From Burkholderiaceae bacterium (lineage in GTDB: Bacteria > Pseudomonadota > Gammaproteobacteria > Burkholderiales > Burkholderiaceae_E), in the NCBI GenBank assembly GCA_019635275.1, contig JAHBZV010000005.1, positions 47,285 through 111,284 of the forward strand: DNA of 64,000 bases. The letters are read 5' to 3'. The notes under the pieces are model-generated. The model did no database searches and was not told the DNA's origin. It was given only the letters and a program-made list of their open reading frames with translations. Both the position numbers and the translations under genes were made by a program. How positions within the stretch are numbered: position 1 is the stretch's first letter; each line of letters begins with the position of its first letter. Shown one piece after another: positions 23,059-30,177 of this stretch.

Positions 23059-23919
23059 ATGCCCGTGCCGCTGACCTCCGCGACGATCCTCGACGCCTGC
23101 GACCACGCCCGCAGCCTCGACCGCTCGCGCTATGAAGCGCTGGACGACCTGGCCCGCGCCGAAGCGTTGCAGGCCAGCATCGCGATTGCCCGATTGGCAC
23201 GCGGCGAGCGACCCGTGGGCTACAAGATCGGGTTCACGAACCGCTCGATCTGGCCGTTGTACGGAGTCTTCCACCCGATCTGGGCGCCGGTGTGGAATGC
23301 CACGCTGATTCGCGCTGCGGGCGGCCTGCCGACCGCGGACCCCGGTGCCGGTGAGCCGCTGGCCGGCGGGGCGGCGCCGGCGCCCGTCACGCTCGCCGCC
23401 GCACGCTTCGTCGAGCCGCGGATCGAGCCCGAAATCGTCGTCGCGCTGCGCGAGGCGCCGGCCGCCGACACGCCGGAGGCCGTGCTCGCGGCCGCCGACT
23501 GGATCGCTCACGGCCTGGAGATCGTCCAGAGCCCGTTCCCCGGCTGGCGCTTCAGTGCCGCCGAGGCCTTCGCCGCGCAGGCGCTGCACGGGGCGCTGGT
23601 GCTCGGCCCTGCGCAGCCGGTATCGATGCTCGGAGCGCCCGCCGCCCAGGCGCTCGCGCGGCTCGGCGCACTCGAGGTCGAGCTGCTGTGCGACGGCCGA
23701 CTGGTCGAGCGCGGCCGCGGCGCGAATGCGCTCGACGGGCCAATGCATGCGGTCGCTCACTTGTCCCGCGAGCTGCGCCGGCGTGGCCGCTCGATCGAGC
23801 CGGGTTCGCTGGTCAGCACGGGCACGCTGACCGACGCCCAGCCGATCGGCCCCGGCCAGCGCTGGGAGACCCGACTGCGCGGCCTGGATCTGCCGGGGCT
23901 GGCGCTCGACGTCCGCTGA
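23059..23919 (+). CDS. 2-keto-4-pentenoate hydratase / FAH-family protein
   Basis: A 286-residue protein of the MhpD/DmpE hydratase branch of the fumarylacetoacetate-hydrolase fold. VGYKIGFTN (substrate-site lysine), EPRIEPEIVVAL (metal-binding Glu residues) and SPFPGWRFSAAEAFAAQALHGALVLG are typical. Family members add water to 2-hydroxypenta-2,4-dienoates in meta-cleavage pathways or decarboxylate 2-oxo-hexenedioates. No aromatic pathway genes are adjacent, so the substrate is open. The start is ATG, 56 bases from the divergent MocR gene. Confidence 0.85.
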   Translation: MPVPLTSATILDACDHARSLDRSRYEALDDLARAEALQASIAIARLARGERPVGYKIGFTNRSIWPLYGVFHPIWAPVWNATLIRAAGGLPTADPGAGEPLAGGAAPAPVTLAAARFVEPRIEPEIVVALREAPAADTPEAVLAAADWIAHGLEIVQSPFPGWRFSAAEAFAAQALHGALVLGPAQPVSMLGAPAAQALARLGALEVELLCDGRLVERGRGANALDGPMHAVAHLSRELRRRGRSIEPGSLVSTGTLTDAQPIGPGQRWETRLRGLDLPGLALDVR

Positions 23920-23946
23920 GCGCGATGTCCGCCGATCGTCCCACGG

Positions 23947-24091
23947 TTATCCGCGGCCTGCGCGCCCGATTTCCCGCACTTGTCCCCCATTGCCTCACCG
24001 CCTGCGCACCGGATTTCCAGCGCCTGTCCCCGCGGATGTCCCCAAGGTTGTCCCCAAGGCTGACCCCACGGTTGTTCCCGGGTTGTCCACC
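23947..24091. repeat. Cluster of DnaA-box-like 9-mers with 12-bp spacing
   Basis: The spacer between the hydratase and DUF2817 genes holds a series of sequences close to TTGTCCACA/TTATCCACA. They are TTATCCGCG (23947), TTGTCCCCC (23980), CTGTCCCCG (24024), ATGTCCCCA (24036), TTGTCCCCA (24048), CTGACCCCA (24060), TTGTTCCCG (24072) and TTGTCCACC (24083). The last six are phased by 12, 12, 12, 12 and 11 bases. TTGTCCCCA also occurs in the dnaA-dnaN spacer. This may be a DnaA-titrating or iteron-like site; alternatively it is a simple degenerate repeat. Confidence 0.6.
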
Positions 24092-24106
24092 GCTTGGCCA
24101 CCGACC

Positions 24107-25240
24107 ATGACGCCCTTCGACGCGTCCGCCGACGATCCGGCGGCGTTCTTCCAGCCGTCGTACCGCGTCTCGCGCGAGCGCCTGCTCGAGGCCGCGCACG
24201 CGCTGTCGACGCGCCTGCCGGTGCTGGTCGACTCGCGCTCGATCGCGCCGCGCGGCCCAGACGGCGAGACGCTGGCGCTCGACTGGGTCTCGTTCGGCGC
24301 GCGCCGCCCGCGCCACGCGCTGGTGCTGTCCAGCGGCACCCACGGCGTCGAGGGCTACACCGGCAGCGCGATCCAGCACCACGCGCTCGCCACCGTCCTT
24401 CCCCGGCTTCGGCTCGCCCCCGACGCCGCGCTGGTGATCCAGCACGCGAACAACCCGTACGGCTTCGCCTGGCACCGGCGCGTCAACGAAGACAACGTCG
24501 ACTTCAACCGCAACTTCCGCGACCGCTTCGACCCGACGCAGTGCTCGGCCGACTACGAAGCGCTGTACGATTGCCTGAACCCCACCGACCTCGACCCGGC
24601 GCGCGAGGCCGAACGCTGGGCGCGCATCGACGCGTTCATCGCCGCGCACGGGCTGCGCCGCTTCCAGCAGGCAGCGGTCGAAGGCCAGTACCGCTACCCC
24701 GAGGGCCTGCAGTTCGGCGGGCACGCGCAGGCCGAGGGCACCCGCCACCTGCTGGCGCTGGTGCGCGAGCACCTGTGCGACACGCAAACCGTGATCTGGC
24801 TCGATTTCCACACCGGGCTCGGCGACTTCGCCGCCTGCGAGCTGATCACCGGCGCGCCGGTTGCCGACGCCGGCTACGCGTTCTCGCAGCAGGTCTGGCC
24901 GGCCGGCGTGAAGTCCGCAGCGGGCGGCGAGTCGGTGTCGACGCCGCTCAACGGACTGCTCGACCGCGGGCTGGCGGCCGCGCTGCCCGGCCGCGCGCGC
25001 TTCGCGTTCGCCTATCCGGAGTACGGCACCTGGGAACCGATGCGGGTGATCCGCGCGATGCGCCTGGACAACTGGCTCGCCCATTACGGCGACCGGCACG
25101 ACGCGACGGGGCGAGCGATCGAAGCCGAAATGCTCGAAGCGTTCCGCCCCGACAGCCGCGACTGGGAGCGACGCGTCGTCACATCGGGCGCCGAGCTGGT
25201 CGCCCAGGCGCTGGCGCGCCTGCCCGGCGCGAGCCACTGA
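24107..25240 (+). CDS. DUF2817 zinc-carboxypeptidase-like protein
   Basis: A 377-residue protein of the DUF2817 family, related to M14 metallocarboxypeptidases and succinylglutamate desuccinylase-like enzymes. The first metal motif HGVE (HxxE, at about residues 79-82) follows a strand LVLSSGT. RRVNEDNVDFNRNFRDRF resembles the NxxR substrate-binding region, and WLDFHTGLGD supplies the third histidine ligand. The ATG at 24107 (MTPFDAS) lies just after the repeat cluster; a longer frame through the repeats would add a low-complexity VPK-type stretch and is less likely. It is followed by a MOSC gene after ten bases. Confidence 0.85.
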   Translation: MTPFDASADDPAAFFQPSYRVSRERLLEAAHALSTRLPVLVDSRSIAPRGPDGETLALDWVSFGARRPRHALVLSSGTHGVEGYTGSAIQHHALATVLPRLRLAPDAALVIQHANNPYGFAWHRRVNEDNVDFNRNFRDRFDPTQCSADYEALYDCLNPTDLDPAREAERWARIDAFIAAHGLRRFQQAAVEGQYRYPEGLQFGGHAQAEGTRHLLALVREHLCDTQTVIWLDFHTGLGDFAACELITGAPVADAGYAFSQQVWPAGVKSAAGGESVSTPLNGLLDRGLAAALPGRARFAFAYPEYGTWEPMRVIRAMRLDNWLAHYGDRHDATGRAIEAEMLEAFRPDSRDWERRVVTSGAELVAQALARLPGASH

Positions 25241-25250
25241 GGAGCCAGCG

Positions 25251-25850
25251 ATGCCGAAGCTTCTGACCGTCAGCGTCGGGCGCGCCGCACCGCTGCTCGC
25301 GCAAGCCGGCGACGGCGGCACGCGGCGCGTGGCGAGCGCGATCCGCAAGTCGCCGCTGGGCGGTGCGGTCGCCGTCGGCGTCCTCGGGCTGGACGGCGAC
25401 GAGCAGGCCGACCTGACGGTGCACGGCGGGCAGGACAAGGCGGTCTACGTCTATCCGGTCGAGCACTACGCGTTCTGGGAGACGGTGCGAGGCCAGGCCG
25501 GCGTCGGCGGCGCCCTGGCGCACGGCGCGCTCGGCGAGAACCTGACGGTGTCCGGCCTGCTCGAGCCGCAGGTCTGGGTCGGCGACCGGCTTCGCGTCGG
25601 AGACGTCGAGCTGGTCGTGACCCAGCCGCGCTCGCCCTGCTACAAGTTCAATGCCCACTTCGGCTTCGCCTGGGCGGCGAAAATGATGGTGCAGTCCGGC
25701 TACACCGGCTTCTACTGCGCCGTCGTTCGTCCCGGGAAGCTCGCCGCCGGTGACCAAATCGATGTCGTCGCCGGCGAGCGTGCGGTTAGCATCGAACAAG
25801 CCCATCGACTGAAGAGCCGTGGGACGGCATCCCGATCCTTTCTGGGGTAG
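25251..25850 (+). CDS. MOSC domain protein (YiiM type)
   Basis: A 199-residue MOSC-domain protein. Such proteins are related to the C-terminal domain of molybdenum cofactor sulfurases, and YiiM itself reduces N-hydroxylated compounds with the cofactor. LTVHGGQDKAVYVYPVEHY, GALGENLTVSG and the conserved cysteine in VTQPRSPCYKFN are visible. GGAG six bases before the ATG sets the start. It is probably cotranscribed with the DUF2817 gene and precedes a small membrane protein gene by ten bases. Confidence 0.9.
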   Translation: MPKLLTVSVGRAAPLLAQAGDGGTRRVASAIRKSPLGGAVAVGVLGLDGDEQADLTVHGGQDKAVYVYPVEHYAFWETVRGQAGVGGALAHGALGENLTVSGLLEPQVWVGDRLRVGDVELVVTQPRSPCYKFNAHFGFAWAAKMMVQSGYTGFYCAVVRPGKLAAGDQIDVVAGERAVSIEQAHRLKSRGTASRSFLG

Positions 25851-25859
25851 ATTAGTGCC

Positions 25860-26036
25860 ATGGCCGAACTCAGCCCAGCGCAGCGCACCGCCGGTACCGC
25901 GCGCATCGTGCTCACCGCCGGCATCCTCTTTGCTGCCGAGGCGCTGTGGCGCGGTTCGGTCGCGCGCACGCTGATGGCCGCCGCGCTGATGGTGTTCGGC
26001 GGCGGGCTGCTGTTCCTCGCCAAGCGGGCCGATTGA
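25860..26036 (+). CDS. Small membrane protein, 58 residues
   Basis: An ORF of 59 codons (ATG at 25860, TGA at 26034-26036) encoding MAELSPAQRTAGTARIVLTA... with two hydrophobic stretches, IVLTAGILFAAEALW and TLMAAALMVFGGGLLFLA, ending KRAD. It is probably a two-span inner-membrane protein. No family is recognised. It begins ten bases after the MOSC gene, and its stop overlaps a TTG that can start the next gene (TTGA), which supports its being translated. Confidence 0.6.
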   Translation: MAELSPAQRTAGTARIVLTAGILFAAEALWRGSVARTLMAAALMVFGGGLLFLAKRAD

Positions 26037-27280
26037 AGGACGTCGAGTTCCTCGCCGTCGACGGCGTCCCGATCGACGAAGAACTGCAGGACGCCGGAAC
26101 GGTCGGCCCCGAACTCGCCTATCTGGCGCGCAGCTACCGGCACAGCCCGCGCGCGCTCGTCTTCCGCAATCCGTCGTCCGACTGGCGCCTGTTCGTGGTG
26201 CTGCTGCCGCTCGCGTCGCGGCTGTCGCTGATGACGAACCCGATCTTCGCGCAGCTCACGCGCGCCTGGGGACTGAACGTCCGCTTCGTGGGCGTCGATC
26301 GCGATCAGCTCGTCTACGATTTTCGCGCGCTGCTGTCGGACCGCACGCTGAAGCTGCTGGTCGACCTGCTCGCGCGCAGCGAGGGCGCCGACGAAACGCT
26401 CGACCTGCTGTTCGATTCGCTCGCCGACGAGATGCTCACCGTGCTCGACCGCCGCCGCGGCGACTGGGGCCGGCACCTCGACCGCGAGCACCGTCTCGAG
26501 CCGTGCGCACCGGCGTCGCTGTTCGATCGCGCCGGACGCTGCCCGGACTTTCTCGCGCAGCTGCGTGCCGCACTGCGCGACGAGATCATCGACGTCGGCT
26601 TCTACGGGCGCGCGCTGCGCTCGATCGACCTGCGCGAAGACGCGATCGACGCGCGCATCGCGGCGATCGTCGAATCGAGCCTCGACCCGGTGACCGTCGC
26701 CAAGCTCGCGCGCAGCGGCGCCGGCAAGCACCTGGGCTGCTACAACTGGCTGCGGCTCGACCCGCGCCACGCGGCGCCGCGCGCACATGTGCTGGCGCGG
26801 CTGCCGGCGTTCGCGACCTTCTTCGCCGAGACGCTGGTGCCGCTCGACGCCTGGGCGACGCCGCGCGATGGCGACGAAGACGACGACGATGCGGGGTTCG
26901 ACGCCGAGGCGCTCGACACGCAGGCCGACGCGACGCGCCGGCGCGCGCAACGGCGCCGGGCCCCGACCTTCGACCTGCGGCCGCTGGCCGCGCGACAGGA
27001 CAGCGCGCACAGCCTGCGCTGGGGGGGCGTGCTCAAGCGCGCGATCGACGCCGGCCAGGACCGCGCGGTCATCGAGGCGATCGCGCAGCGCTTCGCGGTG
27101 GACGACAACGTCGTGCGACGCGTGTGGCGCGACAAGCCCGCGGCGCTCGGCCAGCCGCCGACCTGGCAGCTGGCGCAGATCCTGCGCCGGCTCGGCGAGC
27201 GCAGCGAGCGCGACTGGCCGGCCGACGCGGCCGCCTGGGAGTCGTTGATCGCGAGCGCGGTGCCGATCGAGGCGGCGTAG
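26033..27280 (+). CDS. Hypothetical protein, 415 residues
   Basis: A soluble protein without a recognised family. It opens with DVEFLAVDGVPIDEELQDAG. It contains the hydrophobic strand LFVVLLPLASRLSLM and a helical middle with FDSLADEMLTVLDRRRGDW. An acidic low-complexity linker (DGDEDDDDAGFDAEALD) comes at about residues 280-300, and a C-terminal helical part ends with RRLGERSERDWPADAAAWESLI. The upstream frame has no ATG close by; TTG at 26033 overlaps the stop of the small membrane protein gene. The basic-acidic alternation hints at a nucleic-acid or protein partner, but I assign no function. Confidence 0.7.
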   Translation: MKDVEFLAVDGVPIDEELQDAGTVGPELAYLARSYRHSPRALVFRNPSSDWRLFVVLLPLASRLSLMTNPIFAQLTRAWGLNVRFVGVDRDQLVYDFRALLSDRTLKLLVDLLARSEGADETLDLLFDSLADEMLTVLDRRRGDWGRHLDREHRLEPCAPASLFDRAGRCPDFLAQLRAALRDEIIDVGFYGRALRSIDLREDAIDARIAAIVESSLDPVTVAKLARSGAGKHLGCYNWLRLDPRHAAPRAHVLARLPAFATFFAETLVPLDAWATPRDGDEDDDDAGFDAEALDTQADATRRRAQRRRAPTFDLRPLAARQDSAHSLRWGGVLKRAIDAGQDRAVIEAIAQRFAVDDNVVRRVWRDKPAALGQPPTWQLAQILRRLGERSERDWPADAAAWESLIASAVPIEAA

Positions 27281-27709
27281 CTACAGCACGACCAGGTGCG
27301 CGGCGGCGGCGCCCGCAACGGCCGCCAATGGCGCCGCCCGATCGAACGTGACGAATCTCCCGCCGTTGCGCACCGCCAGCGCCAGCAGGTACGCGTCGGT
27401 GATCTGGCGCGAACCCAGGATGGCCGTCCAGCGCAAGTCGTCGGAGCCGACCAGGTCGAGGTCGTCGGGCCAGAACGCATGGTGCGCGGTGCCGGTGGCC
27501 ATGCGAAGCCGATCTGCAACCTGCGCCGGCGCCAGCGGCGCCGGGTAGCCCGGCTGCGACATGATCCGGATGCAGCCGTTCTGCGTGATCGGGCACGACG
27601 CCCACCCCAGCGCGATGTGCTCGGAGAGCCAGGCCCGCGCCGCCGCATGGTGGACGTGCCCCTGATCCAGCAGGGCGATCAGCACGTTCACGTCCAGCAG
27701 TGCGCGCAT
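27281..27709 (-). CDS. PIN-domain toxin, VapC type
   Basis: A 142-residue PIN-domain RNase-like toxin. The first acidic residue is in MRALLDVNVLIALLD, a second in the WLSEHIALGW helix region, and the last in ITDAYLLALAVRNGGRFVTFD, matching the Asp/Glu set of VapC. CPITQNGCIRIMSQPGY is characteristic of the TA-associated PIN subgroup (TIGR00028-like). It starts one base into the stop of the antitoxin gene (TGATG). It is convergent with the 415-residue hypothetical with no spacer, so the two transcripts probably overlap. Confidence 0.88.
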   Translation of the reverse strand: MRALLDVNVLIALLDQGHVHHAAARAWLSEHIALGWASCPITQNGCIRIMSQPGYPAPLAPAQVADRLRMATGTAHHAFWPDDLDLVGSDDLRWTAILGSRQITDAYLLALAVRNGGRFVTFDRAAPLAAVAGAAAAHLVVL

Positions 27710-27954
27710 CAGGCGCCTTCCTGGTCGCGCAGGCGATCGATCGTCTCGTTGTCGATGACCGGGCCCCGGGCCGGGAATGGCTGGAAGCCATGGAACGACG
27801 GTGCCGGCTCGCGCGCGACCAGAGCGTTCGGACTGCCCACCAGCGCCTGGCGGGCGAGCTCCGACAGCACGCGGCCGATCGAGGCGCCGCGACGCGCGGC
27901 GAGTTCGCGAGCGGCTGCAAGCACGTCGGGGTCGATGTCGAGGGTGGTGCGCAT
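27709..27954 (-). CDS. Antitoxin of VapB/RHH type
   Basis: An 81-residue partner of the PIN toxin. MRTTLDIDPDVLAAARELA followed by SIGRVLSELARQAL is a ribbon-helix-helix DNA-binding N-terminus. The C-terminal tail (GFQPFPARGPVIDNETIDRLRDQEGA) should wrap into the toxin. Autoregulation through the N-terminus is expected for the family. The ATG at 27954 is chosen because it begins the canonical RHH strand. Confidence 0.85.
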   Translation of the reverse strand: MRTTLDIDPDVLAAARELAARRGASIGRVLSELARQALVGSPNALVAREPAPSFHGFQPFPARGPVIDNETIDRLRDQEGA

Positions 27955-28194
27955 GTCTGCGGGATGCCGGTGGCGGCGACTGGCGGAACGCGGGCGGGGC
28001 GTGACAGTGCGTTGATGCGCTGATGCTAACGCATCTCCCGCGCCCCGTCGAGCGCCCCGAGCCGCCACGACAGCTCGATCCGCGCATGCGCGAGGCCAGC
28101 GATCAGGCGCGCCCGATTTGCCCCGCCGACCCCGCCTGCACTATTCTGCGCGCCACCCGCCCTCAGCTGCGTCGAAACCGACCCGGAGCCCGCC

Positions 28195-29484
28195 ATCCGC
28201 ACCCTCCCCAGGCTCCGTTTCCAGCGAGACGTCCAGCGCAACGTCCGCCGCGGCCTGCGCCAGCTCGGCCCCGGCCTGATCACCGGCGCGGCCGACGACG
28301 ACCCGAGCGGCATCGCCACCTACTCGCAGGCCGGCGCCCAGTTCGGCTATTCGATGCTGTGGACCGTCGTGTTCACGTTGCCGCTGATGGCCGCGATCCA
28401 GGTCATCAGCGCGCGCATCGGCTACGTCACCGGTCGCGGGCTGTCGGCCAACATCCGCGAGCGCTTTCCGCGCCCGGTGCTGTTCGCGGTGGTCGGCCTG
28501 CTGCTGCTCGCCAACACGCTCAACATCGCCGCCGACCTCGCCGCCATGGCCGAGGCGCTGCGCCTGCTGCTCGGCGGCTCGGCGCACGTCTATGCGGTCA
28601 CCTTCGGGCTGCTGTGCCTCGTGCTGCAGGTGTTCCTGCCGTACCAGCGCTACGTGCGCGTGCTGAAGTGGCTCACGCTCGCGCTGCTCGCGTACGTCGC
28701 GGTCGCGTTCTCGATCCGCATCGACTGGTGGCAGGTCGCGCGCGAGACCGCGTGGCCGAGGCTCACGCATACGCACGAGGTATTGCTGATGATCGTCGCC
28801 GTGTTCGGGACGACGATCAGCCCCTACCTGTTCTTCTGGCAGGCCAGCCAGGAGGTCGAGGATGCGGACCTGCGCGGCGGACCTGCACACACGCCCGCGC
28901 AGGTGCGCCGGCACCTGCGGCGCATCAAGGTCGACACGATCGTCGGCATGACGTTCTCGAACCTGATCGCGTTCTTCATCATCCTCAGCACCGCCGCGAC
29001 GCTGCACGCGGCAGGCGTGCGCGACATCCAGACCTCGGCGCAAGCCGCCGAGGCGCTGCGCCCGCTGGCCGGCGAGTTCACGTTCCTGCTGTTCAGCCTG
29101 GGCATCATCGGCACCGGGATGCTCGCGGTGCCGGTGCTGGCGGGCTCGGCCGCCTACGCGGTGGCCGGGTCGGCCGGTTGGCGCGGCAGCCTCGGCCTGC
29201 GGCTCGAGCACGGCGAGGGTCGCGGGTTCTACGGCGTGATCGCGGTCGCGACCGTCGGCGGCGTCGCGCTGTGTTTCGCGCCGATCGATCCGGTCAAGGC
29301 GCTGTTCTGGGCCGCAGTGCTCAACGGCGTGGTCGCCGTGCCGATCATGGCCGTCATGATGATCCTCGCCAGCCGCCGCGACACGATGGGCGAGAACACG
29401 ATCGGGCCGCGGCTGCGCTGGCTCGGCTGGATCGCCACCGCCGCGATGGCCGCGACAGTGGGGGCGACCTTCGCGACGGGCTGA
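28195..29484 (+). CDS. NRAMP family divalent metal transporter with non-canonical start
   Basis: An integral membrane protein of about 429 residues with roughly eleven hydrophobic segments, of the NRAMP/MntH superfamily (the branch related to Mg2+ and other atypical NRAMPs). The first segment LGPGLITGAADDDPSGIATY carries the metal-site motif, DPSG here in place of DPGN. The frame is open from 28030, but no ATG, GTG or TTG occurs before ATG 28354, which lies after this essential segment. An ATC at 28195 sits six bases after GGAG (28185-28188) and is my provisional start. A sequencing error or another rare codon could also explain this. Confidence 0.8.
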   Translation: MRTLPRLRFQRDVQRNVRRGLRQLGPGLITGAADDDPSGIATYSQAGAQFGYSMLWTVVFTLPLMAAIQVISARIGYVTGRGLSANIRERFPRPVLFAVVGLLLLANTLNIAADLAAMAEALRLLLGGSAHVYAVTFGLLCLVLQVFLPYQRYVRVLKWLTLALLAYVAVAFSIRIDWWQVARETAWPRLTHTHEVLLMIVAVFGTTISPYLFFWQASQEVEDADLRGGPAHTPAQVRRHLRRIKVDTIVGMTFSNLIAFFIILSTAATLHAAGVRDIQTSAQAAEALRPLAGEFTFLLFSLGIIGTGMLAVPVLAGSAAYAVAGSAGWRGSLGLRLEHGEGRGFYGVIAVATVGGVALCFAPIDPVKALFWAAVLNGVVAVPIMAVMMILASRRDTMGENTIGPRLRWLGWIATAAMAATVGATFATG

Positions 29485-29514
29485 CGCCTTCGCGACGGCC
29501 CGAGGCCGCCGCGT

Positions 29515-30150
29515 TCAGCCGATCTGCACCGACGTATCGGACAGGAACCGGTACTCGGGGATCTCGAGGTTGGTCGGCGCCGGCACGTTCTTCACGACGC
29601 GACCGGCGAGATCGAAACGCGACCCGTGGCACGGGCACAGGAAGCCGCCGGGCGCGTGCAGTTCGGCGTTGATCGCCGGGTCGTCCAGCCGCAGCACCGG
29701 CGTGCAGCCCAGGTGCGTGCAGACGCCCACCGCAACGAAGAGATCCGGCCGCTCCGAGCGGGTGGCGTTGGCGCAGGCCGGCGGCTGCTCGGAGGCCTTC
29801 GACAGCGGGTCGGCCAGCCCCGGGTTCGGCTGCTGCAGCGCGCGCACCATCTCGGGCGTGCGGCGCATCACCCAGACCGGCTTGCCGCGCCACGGCACGG
29901 TGCGCAACTGGCCCGGCGCCAGGTCCGACACGTCGACGACCACCGGCCCGCCGACGGCCAGCGCGCGCGCCGAGAGCTCCATGCTGTCGACGAACGGCCA
30001 GGCAGTCGCCAGCAGGCCGACGCCGCCGACCGCGCCGGTCGCGGCGATCAGCCACTGGCGACGGGCGCCTTCGGGGCCCGCCTGCTGCATACCGCCGTCC
30101 GGGCCGCCCGGGCCGCCGGCGGGCCCGAGCGTCGCATCGATCGCGTTCAT
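29515..30150 (-). CDS. petA: Ubiquinol-cytochrome c reductase Rieske iron-sulfur subunit
   Basis: A 211-residue Rieske protein of the bc1 complex, which passes electrons from ubiquinol to cytochrome c1. A twin-arginine-like N-terminus (RRQWLIAATGAVGGVGLL) gives the single membrane anchor. The 2Fe-2S ligands are in CTHLGC and CPCHGS. PWRGKPVWVMRRTPEM is typical of the proteobacterial subunit. The N-terminus has an unusual Gly/Pro-rich extension before the anchor. In most betaproteobacteria petA heads petABC; here the next gene downstream is a convergent transporter, so petB and petC are not adjacent. It lies 27 bases after degP. Confidence 0.93.
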   Translation of the reverse strand: MNAIDATLGPAGGPGGPDGGMQQAGPEGARRQWLIAATGAVGGVGLLATAWPFVDSMELSARALAVGGPVVVDVSDLAPGQLRTVPWRGKPVWVMRRTPEMVRALQQPNPGLADPLSKASEQPPACANATRSERPDLFVAVGVCTHLGCTPVLRLDDPAINAELHAPGGFLCPCHGSRFDLAGRVVKNVPAPTNLEIPEYRFLSDTSVQIG

Positions 30151-30177
30151 CGCTGCTCCTCGCTACGAAGGCCGGCG

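Noticed and set aside
24025-24105. N-terminal extension of the DUF2817 protein through the 12-bp repeats (start near 23990)
   Set aside because: The extension is a low-complexity VPK/DPT-type stretch without homology to the family. The ATG at 24107 directly precedes the normal start of the domain.
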